A stretch of 31,637 nucleotides of DNA, taken from IMG/VR virus record IMGVR_UViG_3300042879_000865, positions 1-31,637 of that record. One strand, given 5' to 3'. Both the position numbers and the translations under genes were made by a program. Shown here one piece after another: positions 8,507-14,362 of this stretch; position 1 is the first letter of the stretch; every line of letters begins with the position of its first letter. Source of the DNA: a virus. The notes below the pieces were generated by a model. It was not told where the DNA came from. It saw only the letters and a list, made by a program, of their open reading frames with translations, and made no database searches.

Positions 8507-8562
8507 ACATTCTTTGACGACCGTACTGGCCCGGTAGACCAGGATACCGAAAGGTGACGTGA

Positions 8563-9342
8563 ATGAACGAGAACGAACTAGCGGGTGCGCCCGCGCCGGA
8601 ACCGGAGGCCACGGCCGCCCCCGCGCCCGATGCAGACAATTCTTCGCCGGAACCGAAGCCTGCGGAGGCGCCCAAGACCTTCACACAAGAAGAGCTGGAT
8701 GCCATCGTAAGCAAGCGTCTCGCAAGAGAGCAACGGAAATGGGAACGCGAGCAGAAGACCAAGGCTCCTGTCGCTCCGGCTGCCCCGCCGCCGGAACCTC
8801 TGAAGCCCGACGACTTCACCAACGCCCAGGCTTATGCCGACGCGATGGCCGAACGCAAGGCGCAGGAACTCCTCGCCAAGCGCGAAGCCGAAGCGGAACA
8901 GGCCGCGATGCTCGAAGCCTATCAGGACCGTGAAGAGGACGCCCGGAACAAGTACGACGACTTTGAACAGGTCGCCTACAACCCGAAGCTCCCCGTCACG
9001 GAAACGATGGCGCAGACCATTCAGGCCTCCGAGATCGGTCCCGACGTCATCTACTGGCTAGGGTCCAACCCCAAGGAAGCCGAACGGATTGCGCGCCTTA
9101 ACCCGCTCTTGCAGGCACGGGAAATCGGAAGGATCGAGGCGAAGATCGCGTCGAACCCCCCGGCTAAAAAGACCTCAACCGCCCCGGCGCCAATTGCTCC
9201 GGTGACGGCCCGTACCGCCTCCGGTACGCCTGCATACGACACCACCGACCCGCGCTCGGTCAAGGCCATGAGCACCTCGGAATGGATCGAACAGGAAAGG
9301 CTGCGCCAGATCAAGAAGTACGAGGCACAACGTAGACGCTAG
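8563..9342 (+). CDS. Capsid scaffolding protein
   Basis: 259 residues, highly charged. Residues 1-45 are Pro/Ala/Glu-rich and disordered. The motif FTQEELDAIVSKRLAREQRK (about 46-65) is a hallmark of podovirus scaffold proteins. A long coiled coil follows, then the conserved block KYDDFEQVAYNPKLPVTETM and IGPDVIYWLGSNPKEAERIA. The C-terminus is basic (QIKKYEAQRRR), as expected for the coat-binding tail of P22-type scaffolds. Such proteins guide coat assembly and leave the prohead. A good ribosome site, AAGGTGA, lies six bases before ATG 8563. It would normally be followed directly by the coat gene, but an antisense endonuclease gene lies between. The stop codon overlaps that gene's stop. Confidence 0.9.
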   Translation: MNENELAGAPAPEPEATAAPAPDADNSSPEPKPAEAPKTFTQEELDAIVSKRLAREQRKWEREQKTKAPVAPAAPPPEPLKPDDFTNAQAYADAMAERKAQELLAKREAEAEQAAMLEAYQDREEDARNKYDDFEQVAYNPKLPVTETMAQTIQASEIGPDVIYWLGSNPKEAERIARLNPLLQAREIGRIEAKIASNPPAKKTSTAPAPIAPVTARTASGTPAYDTTDPRSVKAMSTSEWIEQERLRQIKKYEAQRRR

Positions 9343-9968
9343 AGAAGGATTTTGTAGTCGGGGAAGTTCTCAGAGAGACACCGCTTACGAATGACAAACC
9401 GATGAATACCAGTGGCTTCCGCAGCAGCGGCAAAAGAACGGTACTCTACCCCCAACACGCTACACCGCGTGTTGCGGACGTGCTGTTCCTTACGCCGTTG
9501 CTTCGAGGCTTCCGAGTGGCCCGCACGCTTAAAGTACGGGCGTGTTCTGCCAACCAGCGCAGCCCGCTGTTTGGCCTTGGTTTCCTCGGACGTAACGCGC
9601 CCGGTGCGGTACTCCCGCAGTTTTGCGCGCGTTTCTTCGGTTCGTTCGTATTTACCAAGTCGCACCAGCATATCGGCGTGGCGGCCGATAAGATGCTCCT
9701 GCGGCGTAAGGCACCCCAGATTTTCCAGTCTGTTGTCCGTCTTGTCGCCGTTGATGTGGTGGATGTGTTTGGTCGGATCAAAGCCGTCCATCCAACACAT
9801 TGCTACCACGCGGTGCAACAAGTGCTTGCTGCCAATACTCAAATATCCGTGCGGATGTTTGCTAGGGGTGTGCGGGCGGTGCTTTCTGAGAACTTTCCCG
9901 CAGCGCGAGACGGCGTAATTGTTGTTGAAAACCCGGTATTGAATACCGTCAACTTCAAAGCTAATCAC
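9339..9968 (-). CDS. HNH homing endonuclease with NUMOD3 and HTH tail
   Basis: 209 residues from the GTG at 9968, chosen because AAAGGAG lies seven bases upstream; the frame stays open to an ATG at 10052, but that would begin inside the coat gene. Domains in order: an N-terminal segment; an HNH nuclease around LHRVVAMCWMDGFDP and HIHHINGDKTDNRLENLGCL (His-His/Asn motif); a NUMOD3-like DNA-binding segment (RVTSEETKAKQRAALVGRTR); and a C-terminal helix-turn-helix resembling NUMOD1/IENR1 (YRSFAAAAEATGIHRFVIRK). This is the layout of intron-type or free-standing phage homing enzymes, which nick a homologous site and are copied into it. It lies antisense between scaffold and coat, and its stop shares CTAG with the scaffold stop. 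Confidence 0.9.
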   Translation of the reverse strand: MISFEVDGIQYRVFNNNYAVSRCGKVLRKHRPHTPSKHPHGYLSIGSKHLLHRVVAMCWMDGFDPTKHIHHINGDKTDNRLENLGCLTPQEHLIGRHADMLVRLGKYERTEETRAKLREYRTGRVTSEETKAKQRAALVGRTRPYFKRAGHSEASKQRRKEQHVRNTRCSVLGVEYRSFAAAAEATGIHRFVIRKRCLSENFPDYKILL

Positions 9969-9995
9969 GTTGTAACTCCTTTGGTTAACTACCAA

Positions 9996-10028
9996 ATCAT
10001 ATCTAGCACCACTTAGAGAGAAAGTCAA
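9996..10028 (-). promoter_or_regulatory. Possible promoter for the antisense HNH gene
   Basis: On the minus strand TTGACT (10028-10023) is followed after 17 bases by TAGATA (10005-10000). The overlapping TATGAT (10001-9996) is a better -10 match but lies 21 bases from the -35. Either would start transcription shortly before the HNH ribosome site. The -35 lies against the coat gene's start codon region on the other strand. Confidence 0.35.
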
Positions 10029-10030
10029 AC

Positions 10031-11236
10031 ATGGCAAATTCATTGCTGACAATTGACATGATCACCCGCAAGGCGCTGGAGATCTTGGAAAACAACCTCG
10101 TCATCACCCGCAACGTCAACCGTCAGTACGACGACAGCTTCGCTGTCGAAGGTGCCAAGATCGGTTCGACCCTGCGTATCCGTCTGCCCGACCGCGCTCT
10201 GGTCACGGACGGCGCTGCTCTTCAGGTGCAGGACGACAACGAGCAGTTCACCACGCTGACGGTCAACAGCCAGAAGCACATCGGTGTGAACTTCACGTCT
10301 GCCGAACTCACCATGCAGCTTGACGACTTCGCTGATCGTGTGCTCAAGCCGCGTATCTCGCAGCTTGCGTCCTCCATCGACGCTGACGTCGCCAATGCCT
10401 ACAAGGGCATCTATAGCTCTGTCGGCACCCCCGGCACGACCCCGGCCACTTCGCTCGTCCTGCTTCAGGGCCAGCAGAAGCTGAACGAGTTCGCTGCCAT
10501 GATGCCGAACCGCTACGCGACCGTGAACCCGGCCGCCAACGCTGGTCTGGTCGAAGGCATGAAGGGTCTCTTCAACCCGGTTGACACCATCTCTCGTCAG
10601 TTCCGCAACGGTCTGATGGGCGAGGGCGTGCTGGGTTACGAAGAGATCAACATGTCTCAGTCCATCCAGCAGTTCACGACTGGTTCGCGCTCCGGCACGA
10701 TCACGGTCGATGGCACCATGACGGTGGAAGGCTCCTCGAAGATCACCCTCAACGGCACCACGGGTCATACCCTCGCCGTCGGCGACGTCTTCACGATTGC
10801 CAACGTGTACGCGGTCAACCCGCAGACCCGTCAGTCCACTGGTTCGCTCCAGCAGTTTGTCGTCACTGCGGCCAACACCGCGGCGGGCAACAAGTTCACG
10901 GACGTCAACATCAGCCCGGCGATCTACACCGCGTCGAACGCTCTGGCCACTGTGAACAGCTTCCCGCAGAACCTCGCCACCGTCACGTTCGTCGGCGCGG
11001 CCTCGACGGCCTACCCGCAGAACCTGATCTACCACAAGGACGCCATCTCGTTCGCCACCGCGGACCTGCTGCTTCCGAACGGTGTGGACATGGCTTCCCG
11101 CCAGGTGCACAACGGCATCTCGATGCGCGTTGTCCGTCAGTATGACATCAACAACGACCGTATGCCCTGCCGTATCGACGTGCTTTACGGATATTCCGTG
11201 ATCCGCGCGCCGATGGCCGTGCGTCTCTGGGGCTAA
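10031..11236 (+). CDS. Major capsid protein, P22 coat type
   Basis: 401 residues, close to P22 gp5 (430). The start ANSLLTIDMITRKALEILEN and the following LVITRNVNRQYDDSFAVEGA are typical of the P22-coat family. An insertion-type domain is visible around residues 220-300 (GTITVDGTMTVEGSSKITLN, then LAVGDVFTIANVYAVN), as in the P22 I-domain. The C-terminal part has QNLIYHKDAISFATADLLLP and ends in RAPMAVRLWG. It forms the HK97-fold icosahedral shell. Codons are strongly GC-ending, as expected for a highly expressed gene here. Only a weak purine-rich site (AGAGAGAAAG) precedes the ATG, possibly because the HNH insertion changed the leader. Confidence 0.93.
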   Translation: MANSLLTIDMITRKALEILENNLVITRNVNRQYDDSFAVEGAKIGSTLRIRLPDRALVTDGAALQVQDDNEQFTTLTVNSQKHIGVNFTSAELTMQLDDFADRVLKPRISQLASSIDADVANAYKGIYSSVGTPGTTPATSLVLLQGQQKLNEFAAMMPNRYATVNPAANAGLVEGMKGLFNPVDTISRQFRNGLMGEGVLGYEEINMSQSIQQFTTGSRSGTITVDGTMTVEGSSKITLNGTTGHTLAVGDVFTIANVYAVNPQTRQSTGSLQQFVVTAANTAAGNKFTDVNISPAIYTASNALATVNSFPQNLATVTFVGAASTAYPQNLIYHKDAISFATADLLLPNGVDMASRQVHNGISMRVVRQYDINNDRMPCRIDVLYGYSVIRAPMAVRLWG

Positions 11237-11261
11237 CAGGTAAAGATAGGAGAATACGACA

Positions 11262-11690
11262 ATGGCACTTCCTTCTGTTGGTGGCGGCTATCAGTTCAGC
11301 GATGGCAACGTCAATGAAGTCAAGCTTGGCACACAGGGTACTCCCGCCGCCGTTCCGGCTGGTAACGCTACCCTGACGTCTGCCCAGCTCGTCAACGGCA
11401 TCATCCTCGGTTCGCCGGGGTCGAGCGCCGCTGCCTACACGCTGCCGCTGGCGGCCGATCTGGACAGCTATCTGGGCAACGCCCACAATGGCTCCAGCTT
11501 CGACTTCTCGGTGATCAACGTGGACGGCTCCAGCTCTGGCGTCATCACCATGACGACCAACACCGGCTGGTCCATCGGCACGTCTGGCTCGCAGGGCCTG
11601 ATGACCATCGCTGCTACCGCTGGCACCGTGCGTCGCTTCCGCGCCCGCAAGACCGGTGACGCGGCTTGGGCGCTCTACGCGATCTCGTAA
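11262..11690 (+). CDS. Small head-region protein, possible decoration protein
   Basis: 142 residues, beta-rich and nearly uncharged, rich in Gly, Ser, Thr and Ala. It contains TLPLAADLDSYLGNAHNGSS and VITMTTNTGWSIGTSGSQG and ends FRARKTGDAAWALYAIS. Proteins like this often follow the coat gene and are thought to decorate the capsid or form fibres on it; I cannot name a family. It has a good ribosome site (AGGAGA) and is followed by a strong hairpin. A capsid-surface role is inferred from position only. Confidence 0.7.
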   Translation: MALPSVGGGYQFSDGNVNEVKLGTQGTPAAVPAGNATLTSAQLVNGIILGSPGSSAAAYTLPLAADLDSYLGNAHNGSSFDFSVINVDGSSSGVITMTTNTGWSIGTSGSQGLMTIAATAGTVRRFRARKTGDAAWALYAIS

Positions 11691-11696
11691 GCAACA

Positions 11697-11720
11697 AGGC
11701 GGGCGGTCAACCGCCCGCCT
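11697..11720 (+). terminator. Perfect 10-bp GC hairpin after the decoration-type gene
   Basis: AGGCGGGCGG (11697-11706) pairs perfectly with 11711-11720 around the four-base loop TCAA. No T-tract follows; the next bases are AACCCTTCAAGG, the last part being the next ribosome site. It may slow or end transcription partly, or act as an mRNA stabiliser or processing site. Confidence 0.6.
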
Positions 11721-11740
11721 AACCCTTCAAGGAGAACCAC

Positions 11741-12034
11741 ATGCCCAATACGAAGCCTGTTGGTGTTGCCTACGAGGACCCGTACCTCGACGGCGCCACA
11801 ATCGCCAACCCGGTCTACCCGGCCAAGGGCGCGGCGCTGACGGCCGCTCTGACGACCATCACGTCCACGGCTCCCGGTACGGCCGACTATGCCATTCAGG
11901 ATTTGACCCAGACGACCCCGTTTGGGTTCGTGACCAAGGACGAGGGTAATTCGGTGCTGGCGGTTATCGCCAACCTCCAGACCCGCGTCGCTCAGCTTGA
12001 GAGCCGCCTTCAGGCTCTTGGCCTGATCTCGTAA
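11741..12034 (+). CDS. Small head-fibre/decoration-type protein
   Basis: 97 residues. The first 60 are a beta-type, uncharged segment (PVGVAYEDPYLDGATIANPV). The last 30 (VLAVIANLQTRVAQLESRLQ) form a clear heptad-type coiled coil, suggesting a trimeric foot or stalk like those of small phage head fibres. Ribosome site AAGGAGA precedes ATG 11741. The gene is framed by two strong hairpins, so its mRNA segment may be made or stabilised separately. Family not recognised with certainty. Confidence 0.7.
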   Translation: MPNTKPVGVAYEDPYLDGATIANPVYPAKGAALTAALTTITSTAPGTADYAIQDLTQTTPFGFVTKDEGNSVLAVIANLQTRVAQLESRLQALGLIS

Positions 12035-12038
12035 CCAG

Positions 12039-12062
12039 ACAGGCGGTCTTCGGGCCGCCTGT
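12039..12062 (+). terminator. 10-bp hairpin with C(UUCG)G tetraloop
   Basis: ACAGGCGGTC (12039-12048) pairs with 12053-12062 (one T-G wobble) around TTCG, giving the extra-stable C(UUCG)G tetraloop in RNA. It lies four bases after the stop codon at 12032-12034. No T-tract follows; the ribosome site AAGGA of the next gene comes eight bases later. Confidence 0.6.
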
Positions 12063-12080
12063 TCCTCATAAGGAAAAACA

Positions 12081-12335
12081 ATGGCTGAAATTTACCTGAT
12101 GCACCACAAGCACGGCATCAAGATTGCCACCATGGAAATGGAAGCGCAGTACGATGAGAGCCACGGCTGGGTGCGGTTTGACCCGGAAGACCTCCATGAC
12201 GAGGTCATCGAAGAGGTTGTCGAGGAGGCTGTCGAAGCTCCTGCGGCCGACTTGCCAGAGCCGGTGGTTGAGGTTAATGTGCTGTCCGAGGCTCCGCGCC
12301 GTCGCGGTCGCCCGCGCGTGACGAAGGACGAATAG
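12081..12335 (+). CDS. Acidic small protein with AT-hook-like C-terminus
   Basis: 84 residues. It opens MAEIYLMHHKHGIKIATMEM and HGWVRFDPEDL. The middle is very acidic (EVIEEVVEEAVEAP) and the last 14 residues flip to basic, with RRRGRPRVTKDE. The RGRP core matches the AT-hook minor-groove binding motif. I recall phage proteins with this HGWVR plus basic tail layout near coat and neck genes, without known function. A DNA or capsid-interior role is possible. It has a good ribosome site (AAGGAA) and ends one base before the next gene. Confidence 0.7.
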   Translation: MAEIYLMHHKHGIKIATMEMEAQYDESHGWVRFDPEDLHDEVIEEVVEEAVEAPAADLPEPVVEVNVLSEAPRRRGRPRVTKDE

Positions 12336-12336
12336 C

Positions 12337-13047
12337 ATGGCATCGGCTGGCGACATTATCAATGGCTCCCTGCGACTGATTGGTGTGCTGGCCGAAGGCG
12401 AAACGCCGTCTTCCGAGACGGCGCAGGACGCCCTGAACGCGCTAAACCAGATGATCGAGTCGTGGAATACGGAGCGCCTCGCCGTCTTCGCAACGCAGGA
12501 TCAGGTTGTTAGCTGGCCGCCTGGCGCCCGTTTCCAGACGTTTGGGCCGACCGGCAACATCGTCGGCAACCGCCCGGTTTTGATCGACGACGCGACCTAC
12601 TTCCGTGATCCGGCCAGCGGCATCTCCTACGGCCTGAAGCTGATCAACCAGCAGCAGTACAACGGCATCGCGGTCAAGACCGTCACGTCCACCTACCCGC
12701 AGGTGTTGTGGGTCAACATGACCTACCCGGACATCGAGATGTACGTCTATCCGGTGCCGACCAAGGTGCTGGAGTTCCATATCGTGTCGGTGCAGGAACT
12801 GAACCAGCCTGCCAATTTGGCGACCAATCTGGCCTTCCCGCCAGGCTATCTGCGCTGCTTCCGCTACAATCTGGCCTGCGAACTGGCCCCTGAGTTCGGC
12901 GTCGAGCCGTCGCGGCAGGTGTCCCGCATCGCCATGACGTCCAAGCGCAACCTGAAGCGCATCAACAACCCTGACGACATCATGGCGCTGCCCTACAGCA
13001 TCGTCGGAACGCGGCAGCGCTACTCAATATTTGCCGGGAATTTCTGA
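12337..13047 (+). CDS. Tail accessory factor, P22 gp4-like
   Basis: 236 residues; P22 gp4 is 166 and relatives run longer. The N-terminus ASAGDIINGSLRLIGVLAEG followed by SETAQDALNALNQMIESWNT is the typical helix pair of gp4-type head-to-tail adaptors, which dock beneath the portal to close it after packaging. The middle is beta-rich (YGLKLINQQQYNGIAVKTVT; YPDIEMYVYPVP). Residues 165-200 give FPPGYLRCFRYNLACELAPE. It ends RYSIFAGNF. The final 28 bases overlap the stop end of an antisense HNH gene. Position after the coat and before the gp10-like gene agrees with the role. Confidence 0.87.
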   Translation: MASAGDIINGSLRLIGVLAEGETPSSETAQDALNALNQMIESWNTERLAVFATQDQVVSWPPGARFQTFGPTGNIVGNRPVLIDDATYFRDPASGISYGLKLINQQQYNGIAVKTVTSTYPQVLWVNMTYPDIEMYVYPVPTKVLEFHIVSVQELNQPANLATNLAFPPGYLRCFRYNLACELAPEFGVEPSRQVSRIAMTSKRNLKRINNPDDIMALPYSIVGTRQRYSIFAGNF

Positions 13048-13511
13048 TGAAGTTTGCGTTTGGCATCAATATAGGCTGCGTGCGCCGCTTCGGGGGTTTC
13101 AAACAGCCCAATCCGGATCGGTTTGTAGTTGACTTTGATCTCGGCCAGCCACTTATTGTTTTCCTTTCGGACACCCGAAAATCCGCTTTTATTTTTTCGC
13201 GGTTTTTGGTTTTGCGCGTTTTCGGCGTTTGTGACTTCGCGGAGATTGCGCAGCGTATTATTCGCGCGGTTTCGGTCAATGTGGTCCAATTGTTCAACAG
13301 GCCAGCGCCCGTGCACATGAAGCCATGCGAGTCTGTGGGCCAAATACAGTCGGTCATCAACACGAATGACAACGTAACCGTTCCGCATGACGCACCCAGC
13401 GACGCTGCCTTTTCTACATCTACGGCGGCTAATTGCCCATGTAAAAATTCCCGTGCGTGGGTTATAGTCAAGCAATTCACGAACACGTTCCGCCGTCAAA
13501 CTATGTTCCAT
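13020..13511 (-). CDS. HNH endonuclease with AP2 DNA-binding domain
   Basis: 163 residues. The ATG at 13511 is preceded by GGAGGA at a good distance. An N-terminal helical segment (EHSLTAERVRELLDYNPRTG) is followed by the HNH_3-type nuclease (LAHRLAWLHVHGRWPVEQLD, then HIDRNRANNTLRNL) and an AP2-type beta-sheet DNA-binding domain (SGFSGVRKENNKWLAEIKV, then IRIGLFETPEAAHAAY). This is a free-standing phage homing endonuclease type. Its last eight codons lie inside the 3' end of the tail accessory gene. Composition is AT-richer than its surroundings (27/60 GC at 13141-13200), which fits a mobile gene. It has its own apparent promoter inside a palindrome. Confidence 0.92.
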   Translation of the reverse strand: MEHSLTAERVRELLDYNPRTGIFTWAISRRRCRKGSVAGCVMRNGYVVIRVDDRLYLAHRLAWLHVHGRWPVEQLDHIDRNRANNTLRNLREVTNAENAQNQKPRKNKSGFSGVRKENNKWLAEIKVNYKPIRIGLFETPEAAHAAYIDAKRKLHQKFPANIE

Positions 13512-13527
13512 ATCTGTCCTCCAACCA

Positions 13528-13549
13528 ACACAGTTAATATTAACTGTGT
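13528..13549. repeat. 22-bp perfect palindrome over the HNH -10 element
   Basis: ACACAGTTAAT is followed immediately by its exact reverse complement, giving 22 bases of perfect dyad symmetry without a spacer. It lies between the divergent HNH and tail-fibre genes in AT-rich DNA, and contains the likely -10 of the HNH promoter. It could be an operator for a dimeric repressor or a hairpin-forming element at the 5' end of the HNH mRNA. Confidence 0.75.
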
Positions 13550-13565
13550 CGTATTAAAAGGTCAA
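13537..13565 (-). promoter_or_regulatory. sigma70-like promoter for the antisense HNH gene
   Basis: On the minus strand TTGACC (13565-13560) and TAATAT (13542-13537) are separated by exactly 17 bases. Transcription would begin near 13530, about 20 bases before the start codon at 13511 and just upstream of the GGAGGA ribosome site. The -10 lies inside the 22-bp palindrome, so a protein bound there would block it. Confidence 0.55.
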
Positions 13566-13570
13566 GCCTA

Positions 13571-14359
13571 ATGTCCACTGTTGCCATCTCACAACTTCCC
13601 GCTGCACTCACTGCTGATCCGGCAGATGAAATTCCTATTGTCCAGAGCGGCATCACGAAGAAAATCACCAACGCGCTGTTGTTCAGCACCACGTCACTGG
13701 CCAGCGCAACTGGGCTTCCGATTGTCGCCGGTACAACCGGAACGCTGAGCGTCGCGCGGGGGGGTACTGGGGTTACCACCTCTACAGGTACTGGAAGCAC
13801 GGTTCTGTCCAACGCACCGACGCTGGTTACGCCGACGCTTGGAGTTGCGACCGCCACCTCCATCAACAAGGTGGCCATCACCGCTCCTGCAACCAGCGCC
13901 ACGCTGACGATTGCAAATGGCAAGACGCTGACGGCTAATCACTCGCTGACGCTGGCAGGCGCCGACAGCACAACAATGACGTTCCCGTCCACCAGCGCGA
14001 CCATCGCGCGGACGGACGCGGCGCAGACGTTTGCGGGCAACCAGACCTTTAGTGGAGCGTTCATTCAGGGCGCACAGGCGCTGTCTGGCGCTGGCGCAGT
14101 CAACATCACGCAGCCAGTCACCAAGTTCACGTCTACGGCTACAGGCAACGCGCTGACGCTGGCCGACGGCGTTGAGGGCCAACTCAAGACCATCGTTTAT
14201 GTGGCAGAAGCCGCTGGTGGCGACACCGGCATTCTTACGCCGACCAATCTCGGCGCCGGAACGACCATTACGTTCAACGCGGTGGGAGATGCTTGCGTGC
14301 TCCAATTCCTTGGCTCGGATTGGTGGGCTATCTCGCTCCGTGGCGCAGTGCTGGCTTAA
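13571..14359 (+). CDS. Tail fibre protein
   Basis: 262 residues. The N-terminus (TVAISQLPAALTADPADEIP, then VQSGITKKITNALL) is an attachment segment seen in several phages. The motif LSVARGGTGVTTSTGTGSTV and following VLSNAPTLVTPTLGVATATS is the widespread fibre repeat that forms trimeric beta shafts. Ala/Thr-rich strands follow, and the C-terminal tip ends VLQFLGSDWWAISLRGAVLA. It starts with AAAAGG ten bases upstream. Its leader is shared with the divergent HNH promoter, so HNH transcription and fibre expression may interfere. Confidence 0.85.
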   Translation: MSTVAISQLPAALTADPADEIPIVQSGITKKITNALLFSTTSLASATGLPIVAGTTGTLSVARGGTGVTTSTGTGSTVLSNAPTLVTPTLGVATATSINKVAITAPATSATLTIANGKTLTANHSLTLAGADSTTMTFPSTSATIARTDAAQTFAGNQTFSGAFIQGAQALSGAGAVNITQPVTKFTSTATGNALTLADGVEGQLKTIVYVAEAAGGDTGILTPTNLGAGTTITFNAVGDACVLQFLGSDWWAISLRGAVLA

Positions 14360-14362
14360 CCG

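Noticed and set aside
8514-8540. TTGACG as a -35 for the scaffold gene
   Set aside because: The best -10-like sequence (TAGACC) is only 15 bases away and poor; evidence is too weak to report as a promoter.
9402-10016. A plus-strand 204-residue frame between scaffold and coat
   Set aside because: The minus strand encodes a full HNH endonuclease with a good ribosome site; the plus frame has no motif.
10040-11110. A 356-residue minus-strand frame opposite the coat gene
   Set aside because: Composition (Arg, Val, Asp, His-rich) is typical of an antisense shadow of GC-ending codons; no motif is visible.
13047-13571. A plus-strand 174-residue frame after the tail accessory factor
   Set aside because: It lies opposite the HNH-AP2 gene and overlaps the tail-fibre start; there is no ribosome site fitting its first ATG.
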